From: CAWUKT01 sp963923035
GTDB lineage: Bacteria > Bacteroidota > Bacteroidia > J057 > JADKCL01
Assembly: GCA_963923035.1 (NCBI GenBank)
Contig: CAWUKT010000008.1
Span: 1-64,000, forward strand
Direction: 5' to 3'
DNA: 64,000 nucleotides
Below, one piece after another: positions 7,724 to 16,015 of this stretch. The notes beneath the pieces were generated by a model that worked only from the letters and a program-made list of their open reading frames with translations, made no database searches and was not told the DNA's origin. A program made the translations under genes and the position numbers. Numbering within the stretch: the stretch's first letter is position 1; every line of letters begins with the position of its first letter.

Positions 7724-10026
7724 AAACCCATTTCTCCCTTGTCCTCGTCCTCTTGCTGGCCATCTCACCAGTTTTTGCCCAGACTTATACGTCCTACCGC
7801 GTGGGCTCCAACCAAGACCTCGCCGTGACGCCGCTCGGGGGCGTGACCCTGATGGGCGGAGGCATTGAGCAGGACGATGCGATGGCGTGGTTCCTGTCCC
7901 GCGCCAATGGGGGAGATGTCGTGGTCCTGCGCTATACCGGGGGCGACGGCTACAACAATTATTTCTACAGCCAGCTCGGCGTATCTCTGAATTCGGTGGA
8001 AACCATTGTCTTTCACAGCGATGCCGCTGCGAACAATGCGTATGTCCTCGGCCGGCTGGCTGAAGCTGACGCCATCTGGATCACCGGAGGCGACCAGTGG
8101 GACTATGTGCGCGGCTGGCGCAACAGTCCGGTGGCCTCGACCATCAACCAACGCATCGCGGCCTGGGCGGCAATTGGGGGGACCAGTGCCGGCATGGCCA
8201 TCCAGGGCGGAATGTACTATACCGCCGAGAACAGCTCGGTGACCTCCCGGAATGCGCTCCGCAATCCGTACAACAACGACATGACCTTGTCCAACCAAGC
8301 ATTTCTCAATACCCCTTGGTTGAGCAATGTCATCACCGATACGCACTACGACAATCCCGCCCGGGAGGGCCGTCACGTGGCCTTTATGGCGCGGGCCTAT
8401 ACCGATTGGACGTCGAATGTGAAGGGAATCGCCTGCGATGAGCATACTGCCATCTGCATCCAGCCCAATGGCCTGGCGCGGGTCTACGGAGACGCGCCCA
8501 ACCACAATGACTACGCCTATTTCATCCAGCCGAACTGCGAATTGTCGAATGCGGGGCCGGAAGACTGCCGGCCGGGACGGCGTTTGGATTGGTACCGGGG
8601 CCGGGAGGCGCTGAAGGTGTACCGGATCAACGGGACGTCGACCGGATCGCGTTGGTTTGACCTGTACGACTGGGAATCGGGCAGCGGCGGAGATTGGGAA
8701 GAATGGTACGTGGACCGGGGACGCTGGCGGTACCGGAATGGAAGCGCGCCCAATTGCGGGAATCGCCAGTCCGGTACGGCCAATTATACGAGCTATTTCA
8801 CCGGGGACACGGCAAATGTGAATGTGACGCCGACCGGTGGGGTGACGTTGATGGGCGGAGCGAGTGAGAATGACGATGCGATGGTTTGGTTCCTCAACCG
8901 GGCCGATGGCGGCGATGTCCTGGTCCTCCGGTACTCCGGTTCGGACGGCTACAACAATTATTTGTACAGCCAATTGGGCGTGACGGTCAATTCAGTGGAG
9001 ACCATTGTCTTTGACAATGACCAGGCGGCGAACGATCCGTACGTCCTCCGTCGGATCAGCGAGGCCGACGCGATCTGGTTCGCGGGCGGCGACCAATGGG
9101 ACTATGTCCGCGGTTGGCGGGGCAATGCGGTGGCCAGCACGATCAACGCCCGGATGGCCGCGGGTGTACCCGTGGGCGGAACGAGCGCGGGCATGGCGGT
9201 CCTGGGAGGCATTTATTTCTCTGCGGAAAACGGCACCATCACTTCAGCGGCGGCCCTGGCGAATCCATTTGCCACTAACGCCGCCATCGACACCACGGCA
9301 TTTTTCGATGCCCCCTACCTCGGCAATGTCATCACCGATACCCACTATGACAATCCCACCCGCGAAGGCCGTCACACCGCTTTCCTGGCCCGAATCTACG
9401 CCGAAGGCAATCCAAATGTGCGCGGGATTGCCTGTGACGAGTACACCGCGGTCTGCGTCGCGCCGGATGGAAAAGCCTATGTCTTTGGCGAAGCGCCGAA
9501 CTACAACGACTTCGCCTATTTCATCCGTCCGAATTGTGAATTGGCGGATCCGAGTCCCGAGAATTGTGTGGCGGGCCAGGCACTGACCTGGGACCGCAAT
9601 GGCACGGCCGTCAAGGCCTATGTGATCAATGGCGAGGCGACCGGAAGCCAGTTCCTCGACCTGAATGATTGGGAGATGGGCAATGGGGGCACCTGGGAGG
9701 ATTGGAGCGTAGTGAACGGGACCTTTTCCCGCACTCCATCCCCGAACCCATTGAGCTGCATACCGACCGCATTGGACGATCAGTTGAACGCGGCGGTGAC
9801 GCTATTTCCCAATCCGGCCCATCACACGACCCAATTGAAGGTCCCGGCGGAACGGGGAATCGAACGGGTGCGCTTGTTGGATGGTCTCGGAAAAGAAGTG
9901 CGGGTGGAAATGGAGCGGAATGCGGAAGGACTGAAATTCCATCTCGAAAATATACCGGCTGGTTGGTACCTGGTGGAGCTGGAAATGGAAGGGAAAAGGC
10001 TGGTGAAGAAATTGGTTGTTGAGTAA
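7720..10026 (+). CDS. Secreted tandem cyanophycinase (peptidase S51) with T9SS sorting domain
   Basis: 768 residues. Signal peptide (MKTHFSLVLVLLLAISPVFAQ), then two near-duplicate S51 domains at about 22-345 and 355-680, then a type A T9SS sorting domain (VTLFPNPAHHTTQLKV ... IPAGWYLVELEMEGKRLVKKLVVE). Each S51 copy keeps the nucleophile elbow GGTSAGM (Ser156 and Ser489, 333 residues apart), the upstream WxxGGDQWDYVRGWR stretch and the TDTHYDNPxREGRH motif that corresponds to the catalytic/ligand His region of cyanophycinases, so both should be active. Family members cut cyanophycin (poly-Asp with Arg side chains) into beta-Asp-Arg dipeptides. Export by T9SS means action outside the cell. 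Coupled to the upstream isoaspartyl peptidase. The duplication and sorting domain are unusual compared with the single-domain ~270-residue cytoplasmic enzyme. The exact polymer remains an inference. Confidence 0.88.
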   Translation: MKTHFSLVLVLLLAISPVFAQTYTSYRVGSNQDLAVTPLGGVTLMGGGIEQDDAMAWFLSRANGGDVVVLRYTGGDGYNNYFYSQLGVSLNSVETIVFHSDAAANNAYVLGRLAEADAIWITGGDQWDYVRGWRNSPVASTINQRIAAWAAIGGTSAGMAIQGGMYYTAENSSVTSRNALRNPYNNDMTLSNQAFLNTPWLSNVITDTHYDNPAREGRHVAFMARAYTDWTSNVKGIACDEHTAICIQPNGLARVYGDAPNHNDYAYFIQPNCELSNAGPEDCRPGRRLDWYRGREALKVYRINGTSTGSRWFDLYDWESGSGGDWEEWYVDRGRWRYRNGSAPNCGNRQSGTANYTSYFTGDTANVNVTPTGGVTLMGGASENDDAMVWFLNRADGGDVLVLRYSGSDGYNNYLYSQLGVTVNSVETIVFDNDQAANDPYVLRRISEADAIWFAGGDQWDYVRGWRGNAVASTINARMAAGVPVGGTSAGMAVLGGIYFSAENGTITSAAALANPFATNAAIDTTAFFDAPYLGNVITDTHYDNPTREGRHTAFLARIYAEGNPNVRGIACDEYTAVCVAPDGKAYVFGEAPNYNDFAYFIRPNCELADPSPENCVAGQALTWDRNGTAVKAYVINGEATGSQFLDLNDWEMGNGGTWEDWSVVNGTFSRTPSPNPLSCIPTALDDQLNAAVTLFPNPAHHTTQLKVPAERGIERVRLLDGLGKEVRVEMERNAEGLKFHLENIPAGWYLVELEMEGKRLVKKLVVE

Positions 10027-10049
10027 ACCTTAGTTAGTAGTAAGTGATT

Positions 10050-10080
10050 GGTCCTCCTGCATTCGGGGGGACCTTTTCTT
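10050..10080 (+). terminator. Intrinsic terminator after the cyanophycinase gene
   Basis: GGTCCTCC (10050-10057) pairs with GGGGGACC (10066-10073, one G-T pair), followed by TTTTCTT. It ends the iaaA-cyanophycinase unit. Confidence 0.8.
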
Positions 10081-10096
10081 ATTGGGCAAACAAAAT

Positions 10097-10124
10097 CCCG
10101 TACCGAGCGGAACCGCGATACGGG
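10097..10124 (-). terminator. Terminator of tatA
   Basis: CCCGTA at 10097-10102 pairs with TACGGG at 10119-10124, with an inner GCGG/CCGC stem; on the minus strand the hairpin is followed by ATTTTGTTT. Sits between the tatA stop and the opposing terminator at 10050-10080. Confidence 0.7.
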
Positions 10125-10149
10125 AGATATCTTTTGAAATGATTTCGAG

Positions 10150-10374
10150 TTAGGATTCGCTGCTCGTAGTCGAGGAGGAAGCGGCATCTTTCTTGCCTTC
10201 GCTTTCGATCTCGCGGCGAATTTCGGAGGATGCGTCTTTGAATTCCCGTACGCCCCGACCCAAACCACGGGCGAGATCAGGGATGCGCTTGGCGCCAAAG
10301 AGCAACAGGACAACTACCAGAATGATGATCAATTCAGGTGTGCCGATTCCAAATGCGATTACCGAAGGTAACAT
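10150..10374 (-). CDS. tatA: Twin-arginine translocase subunit TatA/E family
   Basis: 74 residues: short N-terminus, one membrane helix (PELIIILVVVLLLFG), the FGAKRIPDLARGLGRGVREFK hinge and amphipathic helix that defines TatA/TatE, and a charged Ser-rich tail. It forms the pore-like component for export of folded Tat substrates across the inner membrane. It stands alone with its own promoter and terminator; tatC is not in this window. Confidence 0.92.
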   Translation of the reverse strand: MLPSVIAFGIGTPELIIILVVVLLLFGAKRIPDLARGLGRGVREFKDASSEIRREIESEGKKDAASSSTTSSES

Positions 10375-10402
10375 AATTCAAATATTACTTTTTAGTGTAG
10401 TT

Positions 10403-10432
10403 CAAAGGTACAGAAAAAGATGGAATTCCCAA
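10403..10432 (-). promoter_or_regulatory. Bacteroidota-type promoter of tatA
   Basis: Read on the minus strand: TTG (complement of CAA 10430-10432), 19-nt spacer, TACCTTTG (complement of 10403-10410), a perfect TAnnTTTG box. The expected start site gives a leader of about 20-25 nt to the ATG at 10374. Confidence 0.7.
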
Positions 10433-10496
10433 GGTGATCCATCTTAGATAACAGCCCTTAGACAAGCCACTTAGCAAAAGGTTGAACGTTGAGGGA

Positions 10497-11717
10497 TTAT
10501 TTTTTCACCAACCAGGATTCCGGATTCTGAGGGGTCCTGCCCTTGTAGATTTGGAAGTGAACCTTGGAAGCTCCCTCGCCATCCGTCCGGGCGACCCCGA
10601 GGGTTTGGAGCATCCGCACCTCAGACCCAGCCGTTACCAGCACATCCTTGAGGTTGGCGTAGACAGAATAATAATCTCCGTGTTGGACAATGACGATTTT
10701 GCCCTGACCGGGCACGGGCATCACCTGGGCCACTTTGCCGCCAAAGATGGCCCGGATGGATTGATCTTCGCGGGTCGCGATGTCAATGCCTTGCAGGTCA
10801 ATCTCAGTATTCGAGTCGGGGAGCTTATTCTTCCCGAATTTGCGGGTCACCGTGCCCACCGATTTCGGAAGGGGCCAGGGCAGACGCCCTTTGTTCTTCG
10901 CAAAATCTTTGCTCAGCGCCTTGGCGGCGGCACTGTTATCGCTTTTCGCCGCCAACCGCTCGATCTCCTTGCTGATCGCCTTGTTCAGCTCGGTGATCTT
11001 GCTCTTGGTCTGTTGGATCTGGGCGGTGAATTTTTCTTCGTCGGCCTTCAACTGGGCCAGCAGCCGTTTTTGTTCTTTTTTCAGCGCGAGCAATTTGCCC
11101 TGCTCCTTCTTTTCCTCCTGCGCCAACGCCTCTTTCTCCACCTTCCGCAGCTCCAATTCATATTTTTGTTGATCCAGAACGGCTTTTTTCTCCTTCAACA
11201 ACTGCACCTGCTGCTCCTGCATCCGCGAGATGGCCTTGAAATACTGCATCCGCTTGTATCCCTGGCTCACACTCTTGGCGCTCAAGAGGTAGAAGGCACT
11301 CGATTTATTGTGCATCGCCTTATAGGTCACGACCATCAGGTCTCCGTATTCGTCCCGAATCCCCTGAATCTCTTCTTCCAGCGCCGCGATATTTTCCGTG
11401 GTCTCCTTGATTTCTGTGTTCAACTGGTCAATTTCCCGCTGCATGGTCCGCAGCAGTTCCTTGCGGAGCTGAATCTGTTGGGTGACGACGGAAATCTGGG
11501 CGAGGGTGGCCTCCTTCTTGGTGCGGGTGCTGTCCCGGGCGGTATTCAGGTTGAGAATTTCGCGGTTGAGGCGGGCGCGGGCATCACGCAGGGAGTCCAA
11601 TCGGGCCGATTGCTGGCCGAAAAGAGGGGAGGACAGGAAAAATAAGGGGAGGAATAAACCGAGCCAAAGCCAACGCGCAGCAGAAGATTTACTGCATGGA
11701 ACAATCCCGGATTTCAT
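10497..11717 (-). CDS. EnvC-like murein hydrolase activator (coiled coil + degenerate LytM/M23)
   Basis: 406 residues from ATG 11717 (an upstream in-frame ATG at 11762 would only lengthen the polar N-terminus). After a hydrophobic signal segment (LWLGLFLPLFFLSSPLFGQ) comes a ~240-residue coiled coil, then a C-terminal LytM-like domain (VTRKFG ... VVQHG-type core VIVQHGDYYSVYANL ... VHFQIYKG). The zinc ligands are not all present: the usual HxxxD appears as LQGID without the first His, and the HxH pair is reduced to VHF. This is the pattern of EnvC-type activators that switch on amidases rather than cut peptidoglycan. Last gene of the minus-strand operon; its start overlaps the DUF4292 gene by 29 nt. 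Confidence 0.85.
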   Translation of the reverse strand: MKSGIVPCSKSSAARWLWLGLFLPLFFLSSPLFGQQSARLDSLRDARARLNREILNLNTARDSTRTKKEATLAQISVVTQQIQLRKELLRTMQREIDQLNTEIKETTENIAALEEEIQGIRDEYGDLMVVTYKAMHNKSSAFYLLSAKSVSQGYKRMQYFKAISRMQEQQVQLLKEKKAVLDQQKYELELRKVEKEALAQEEKKEQGKLLALKKEQKRLLAQLKADEEKFTAQIQQTKSKITELNKAISKEIERLAAKSDNSAAAKALSKDFAKNKGRLPWPLPKSVGTVTRKFGKNKLPDSNTEIDLQGIDIATREDQSIRAIFGGKVAQVMPVPGQGKIVIVQHGDYYSVYANLKDVLVTAGSEVRMLQTLGVARTDGEGASKVHFQIYKGRTPQNPESWLVKK

Positions 11718-12480
11718 AGGAATCGGGGATCCTAAAGCGGAAGTTGGTCTTTTTTGGTTCAATTTCTATCGTTGAATGCTCCAATTCTATACGGGTTTTG
11801 GCTCCCTGGGTTGCCTCGATGAGGGCACGACCCGGAACTTTCTGCCCGGAAATATCCTTGAAGTCACTGTAAGTAATGGTCGATTTGCGGCCTAAGTTAA
11901 TATCTTCCGCCACCATCTTATCCAGTTTGTAGTGGCGTCCGTTCAAAAACCAAGACACTTGGTAGGGGGGACGGTCTTCCCGGAGAATGAATTCTTCGGA
12001 TTCATTGGGGACGAGGCTCAATGCACTCGGGTTCAGGGTCGGATCGCCGGTGAAGAAGCTCTGCACCAATCCAAAATCGACCTGCATGCCCATCATATTC
12101 GACAGTACGCGGAAGTCGCACATGATCGCAAAGCGCTCGAGGCTCACCCGCATCTTCACCGAGTCCTGATTGATCAGGACGGTGCCGGCCGGAATGCCAA
12201 ACTTGGAGACCGAAGCCCAGATCAGGCTGTCCTTGGCGATGTAGGCCTTGTATGAAAAGCCAATGCCCTCGCTTTTGTCTTCCTTGATGGTTTCAAAATC
12301 TGCCTTTCCCTTGAAATACATGAAGTGGAAGTCGGCTTTGGCATCGTGCTGCTTGCTCAGGATTTCTTCCTTGGTGAGTCCCTTCACGCGGGGGGCGTTG
12401 TCGCGGTTTCGGCGGTTCTTACAACCCGCCAGCACGATGACCATGCCCAATACCAGAAATAAAAAGGGGATGCGCTTCAT
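11689..12480 (-). CDS. DUF4292 lipoprotein
   Basis: 263 residues with a lipoprotein signal peptide ending in LAGC (Cys20). The body alternates beta strands typical of DUF4292, a Bacteroidota family of unknown function (KADFHFMYFKGKADFETIK ... KAYIAKDSLIWASVSKFGIPAGTVLI). The pattern of a long curved sheet carrying hydrophobic cargo (LolA/LolB-like) has been my guess for such proteins, but that is inference only. It lies between the TPR protein and the EnvC-like activator, suggesting an outer-envelope role. Ends 29 nt inside the next gene. Confidence 0.88.
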   Translation of the reverse strand: MKRIPFLFLVLGMVIVLAGCKNRRNRDNAPRVKGLTKEEILSKQHDAKADFHFMYFKGKADFETIKEDKSEGIGFSYKAYIAKDSLIWASVSKFGIPAGTVLINQDSVKMRVSLERFAIMCDFRVLSNMMGMQVDFGLVQSFFTGDPTLNPSALSLVPNESEEFILREDRPPYQVSWFLNGRHYKLDKMVAEDINLGRKSTITYSDFKDISGQKVPGRALIEATQGAKTRIELEHSTIEIEPKKTNFRFRIPDSYEIRDCSMQ

Positions 12481-12489
12481 AGAAATGCG

Positions 12490-14256
12490 TTAGTTGCCAG
12501 CAGCTTTGAGTTTCCGATCAATGTCGACCGGCGTGCCGGTCTCTGAGGCCTTTTCCCAGTACTTCCGAGCCGTTTCCACTTGGCCCTGCTTGAACAGCAC
12601 GTCGCCATAATGCTCGTAGACCTCGCCCTGGCCGCCGTTGTCGATGGCCTTTTTGATCCACTCCTCGGCCCCTTTCAGATCGCCCTGCTGGTAGAGAATC
12701 CAGCCGTAGGTGTCTTGGTAGGCGCTTTGGCCGGGAGAAACCTCGAGGGCCTTCTGGACCATCTTGGCCGCCTTGTCCAGCTGCTCGTTGCGGAGGGAAA
12801 GGAAATAGGCGTAGTTGTTCAGGATCAAAGGATTGTCGTCGTCAATCTCGAGGGCCGCCTCGAAATTCTCGTCCGACTTGTCAAATTCTTCGAGTTCATT
12901 GTAGAGATCGCCGAGGGACAGGTAGGCCTGCATCAGCAATTCCTGGTTTCCGTTGGCACTGGAGGAGCCCACTTTCTTGATCTTCTCGAACGCATAGATG
13001 GCCTCGTCGGCATGGTCGTTCTCAGCGCTGCCCACGCCGAAGAAATACAGGAACAAGGTTTGGTTCGGGAAATATTCGAGGGCCTCTTCGGCATCTTTTT
13101 CCAGGGCCGCATAGTCGCCATTTTCCGAATCAATGAACAACAATTCCTGCCAGACCTGCTGGTTGCTGGGATCGATGTCCAAAGATTTGCGGTAATAGGC
13201 ACGGGCCGAATCCTGTTGGCCGGCGGCCTGGAAGATGTCGGCACGGACGCCATTTACGAGGGCCGATTCCGGATGGGAAGCGTACAAGCGGCTGCCCAAT
13301 TCCTCCATGCGTTGGCGGACCTCGGGGTCGCGTTCGGCGTAGGGGTAGAGTGCGCTTAGGATTTTGACCTTGGATTCCAGGTCCACCTGGTCATTGTCAA
13401 AGGCGCGGAACAAAAAGGTATCTGATTTCTTGAAATCCCCCTCGGATTTGTAGTAATCGGCCAGGGCCAACAGGGCAAAGGCGTCGTTGGGATTGGTTTC
13501 AAGGAGTTGTTCGAGGGTTTGAATGGCTTCTTTTTCCCGGCCACTCATCATCAGGAGGTCATACTGAGCCTGGTAGTAGCGTTGGTCGTTGGGGAAAAAG
13601 GAAATGAGCTTCTCGATCTCGGCCAGGGCCTCCTCCGGGCGGTTCAGATAAAGGTACAGCTGGTGTTTGCGGAACACCACATCCTCATTCATCCCGATCT
13701 GGGCCTCAATGCGGTCGTAGACCGCCACCGATTTCTCATAATCGTTGTCGCCAATATAGAACTGGGCGAGGTCAAAGAGGGCGTCGATGTCTTCGGGGAA
13801 GCGCTCGACCATCCGTTCCTGGACCTTGATCGCAGATTTCAGGTCGTGGGCGGACTCATAGATGTCGGAGAGTTGGGAATAGTACCAATAGTTCTCCGGG
13901 TTCAGTTCCAGGGCCTCTTCCGCATACTTCACGGCTTCCTTGTATTCCCCCGCCTCAAAATGAATCTTTGCCAGGTTGTACATGGAGGCATGGTGCTTCG
14001 AATCAATTTCCAGCACCTGCTTGAATATTTCCCGGGCCTCTTCGCTATTGCCCTTCACATATTCCGTCGATGCCTCGATGAACAAATAATCTACCTTGCT
14101 CTTATCACTCGGTTTGAAGCGGGTGGTAGTGGTTTGATCTTTGTCCTTTTTCTTTTTTCCCCGTTGCCCATAGACGCCTTCTCCCACCCACAATTGGGCC
14201 GAAAAAAGTCCTACAAACAGTAAAGTGGGAAGGAATATGCGTGTTGCTTTATGCAT
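12490..14256 (-). CDS. Exported TPR-repeat protein
   Basis: 588 residues. Signal peptide MHKATRIFLPTLLFVGLFSAQLW, a Lys/Asp-rich spacer (RGKKKKDKDQ), then continuous tetratricopeptide repeats from about residue 50 to the end, recognisable by A-x-Y-N-L-A, Y-x-x-A-x-x-x-F/Y-x-x-A-L-E-x-(N/D)-P units. Likely a periplasmic or outer-membrane-facing scaffold for protein assembly. Overlaps the upstream nucleotidyltransferase by 8 nt and is followed after 9 nt by the DUF4292 lipoprotein, so it is translated from the same operon. Confidence 0.88.
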   Translation of the reverse strand: MHKATRIFLPTLLFVGLFSAQLWVGEGVYGQRGKKKKDKDQTTTTRFKPSDKSKVDYLFIEASTEYVKGNSEEAREIFKQVLEIDSKHHASMYNLAKIHFEAGEYKEAVKYAEEALELNPENYWYYSQLSDIYESAHDLKSAIKVQERMVERFPEDIDALFDLAQFYIGDNDYEKSVAVYDRIEAQIGMNEDVVFRKHQLYLYLNRPEEALAEIEKLISFFPNDQRYYQAQYDLLMMSGREKEAIQTLEQLLETNPNDAFALLALADYYKSEGDFKKSDTFLFRAFDNDQVDLESKVKILSALYPYAERDPEVRQRMEELGSRLYASHPESALVNGVRADIFQAAGQQDSARAYYRKSLDIDPSNQQVWQELLFIDSENGDYAALEKDAEEALEYFPNQTLFLYFFGVGSAENDHADEAIYAFEKIKKVGSSSANGNQELLMQAYLSLGDLYNELEEFDKSDENFEAALEIDDDNPLILNNYAYFLSLRNEQLDKAAKMVQKALEVSPGQSAYQDTYGWILYQQGDLKGAEEWIKKAIDNGGQGEVYEHYGDVLFKQGQVETARKYWEKASETGTPVDIDRKLKAAGN

Positions 14257-15265
14257 TGAATTTCACCCGACTAAAGTCTCCAATATCCAAATTTCCGGCC
14301 GGATATTCAACCAGCGCCTGATTGCCGACCATCGTATTATCTATAACGGCATTTGTCACTGAAGAGTTGTCTCCGACGATGGATGATTGGATAACGGAAT
14401 TTCGGATGTGTGTATTGTGTCCAATTGCAACATGGGGACCGACGACCGAATTTTCCAGCACGACGCCCTCACCGATATAGCAGGGCGGAATGACAATGCT
14501 GTTCGTAAGTTGGAGGTTGTCGGCCACCAATGGTTTGTTGGCTGCCGTATCGTAATCCAGGATTTTGTGGGTCGTGTCCAGCACCGCCGCCTTATTGCCG
14601 CAGTCCATCCAATCATTGACCTGGCCCGGGACGAATTGGGCGCCCTTGTCCTTCATATTTTCCAGCGCATTCGTCAATTGGTATTCCCCCTTTTCCCGGA
14701 GGTCATTGTCGATCAGGTGCTGGATTTCATCGCGGAGCCGCTCGCCTTCCCGGATATAGTAAATGCCGATGATCGCGAGGTCAGACACGAATTCCTGGGG
14801 CTTTTCCACCATCTCCTGGATGATCCCATATTCGTTCAGGGTCACGACCCCGAAGCTCGAAGGGTTGTCGACGCGCTTGACCCAGATGGCACCGTCCTTC
14901 TCCCGGTCAAGGGTGAAGTGAGCCTGGAAAAGGGTGTCGGCAAAGGCAATGATGATTTCCCCGTCCATCGATTCGCGGGCCATCCAAATGGCGTGGGCGG
15001 TCCCTTCCGGGCTGTCCTGGTAATAGATGCTGCCTTTGGCGCCCAATCCCGCGGCAATTTCCCTGAGGTCCTGCTCCACCTGCGCGCCGAAATCACCAAT
15101 CACAAAGGCGATTTCCTCCACATTTCCCTGGTAAAGGTCCACAATGTCCTCGCAGAGCCGCTGCACGATGGGCTTGCCGGCAATGGGAACGAGGGGTTTG
15201 GGGACCGTGAGGGTATGGGGGCGGAGGCGCGAACCACGTCCGGCCATGGGAATGATGATTTTCAT
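14249..15265 (-). CDS. Sugar-1-phosphate nucleotidyltransferase with left-handed beta-helix tail
   Basis: 338 residues. The N-terminal Rossmann-type domain starts IIPMAGRGSRLRPHT and continues TVPKPLVPIAGKP, the NTP-transferase signature with catalytic Arg and Lys; DTLFQ and YQLTNAL follow. Residues ~245-330 carry hexapeptide repeats (CYIGEGVVLENSVVGPHVAIG, HIRNSVI, SIVGDNS) of a left-handed beta-helix. It resembles glucose-1-phosphate thymidylyl-/uridylyltransferases, making an activated sugar for envelope glycans; the nucleotide and sugar cannot be assigned. Follows dut by 28 nt. Confidence 0.88.
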   Translation of the reverse strand: MKIIIPMAGRGSRLRPHTLTVPKPLVPIAGKPIVQRLCEDIVDLYQGNVEEIAFVIGDFGAQVEQDLREIAAGLGAKGSIYYQDSPEGTAHAIWMARESMDGEIIIAFADTLFQAHFTLDREKDGAIWVKRVDNPSSFGVVTLNEYGIIQEMVEKPQEFVSDLAIIGIYYIREGERLRDEIQHLIDNDLREKGEYQLTNALENMKDKGAQFVPGQVNDWMDCGNKAAVLDTTHKILDYDTAANKPLVADNLQLTNSIVIPPCYIGEGVVLENSVVGPHVAIGHNTHIRNSVIQSSIVGDNSSVTNAVIDNTMVGNQALVEYPAGNLDIGDFSRVKFNA

Positions 15266-15293
15266 GGGTAAGGAGCGTTAGATGGTAGGAGAA

Positions 15294-15728
15294 TCAATTG
15301 CCGGTATGGCCAAATCCGCCGGCGCCGCGCTCGGTAGCGCTGAGGGCCTGGGCAGTTTGCCATTCGACGCGTTCGTGGGCGGCGACGACCATCTGGGCGA
15401 TGCGTTCGCCCTTGGTGATGATATAGGGCTCGTTGCCGAGGTTGATCAGGAGGACCTTGATCTCACCGCGGTAGTCGGCGTCGATGGTGCCGGGGGAATT
15501 GAGGACGGTGATGCCGTGGCGGAAGGCGAGGCCGGACCGGGGCCGGATCTGCGCTTCGTAGCCTTCGGGGAGCTCGATGAAGAGGCCGGTCGGCACGAGG
15601 GCCCGCTGAAGCGGGCGCAAGAGTACTTCCTCCTCATTGGAGGCGTGGAGGTCCATCCCGGCGGACAGGTCGGTCGCGTAGAAGGGAGCCGGGTTGTCGG
15701 ACGTATTGATAATGTTAACCTGAATCAT
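15294..15728 (-). CDS. dut: dUTP diphosphatase
   Basis: 144 residues with all five trimeric dUTPase motifs in order: AGMDLHA, PRSGLA, GTIDADYRGEIKV (catalytic Asp), RIAQMVV and the C-terminal RGAGGFGHTG. Hydrolyses dUTP to dUMP and pyrophosphate, keeping uracil out of DNA and feeding thymidylate synthesis. Its ATG overlaps the stop of the upstream phhB gene (ATGA), so the two are translationally coupled. Confidence 0.96.
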   Translation of the reverse strand: MIQVNIINTSDNPAPFYATDLSAGMDLHASNEEEVLLRPLQRALVPTGLFIELPEGYEAQIRPRSGLAFRHGITVLNSPGTIDADYRGEIKVLLINLGNEPYIITKGERIAQMVVAAHERVEWQTAQALSATERGAGGFGHTGN

Positions 15729-16015
15729 TTTCCTGATATGAGCTTGTCGATGATCTCTGCCAATTTAAAATCAAGATCGGTCACGCCGCCCGCATCGTGG
15801 GTCGACAATCGGATCTGCACCTTGTTGTACACATTGAGCCATTCGGGGTGGTGGTCCATTTTTTCCGCATGGATGGCCACCCGGGTCATGAAGCTGAAGG
15901 CCGCGGTGAAGTCGGAGAATTGAAAATCCTTTTCGATTCCGTCCTTGTTCCAGCTCCATCCATCCAAAAATGTCAGCCGTTGTCGGACTTCTTCTTCTAT
16001 ATAATGCGCACGCAT
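15725..16015 (-). CDS. phhB: 4a-hydroxytetrahydrobiopterin dehydratase (pterin-4a-carbinolamine dehydratase)
   Basis: 96 residues, full family length. The diagnostic motif HAEKMDHHPEWLNVYNKVQI followed by STHDAGGVTDLD contains the catalytic histidines and the terminal Asp of PCD/DCoH proteins. It regenerates the pterin cofactor of aromatic amino acid hydroxylases, although no such hydroxylase is in the window. First gene of the minus-strand operon phhB-dut-nucleotidyltransferase-TPR-DUF4292-envC. A perfect 12-bp palindrome (16028-16039) lies just upstream. Confidence 0.93.
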   Translation of the reverse strand: MRAHYIEEEVRQRLTFLDGWSWNKDGIEKDFQFSDFTAAFSFMTRVAIHAEKMDHHPEWLNVYNKVQIRLSTHDAGGVTDLDFKLAEIIDKLISGK

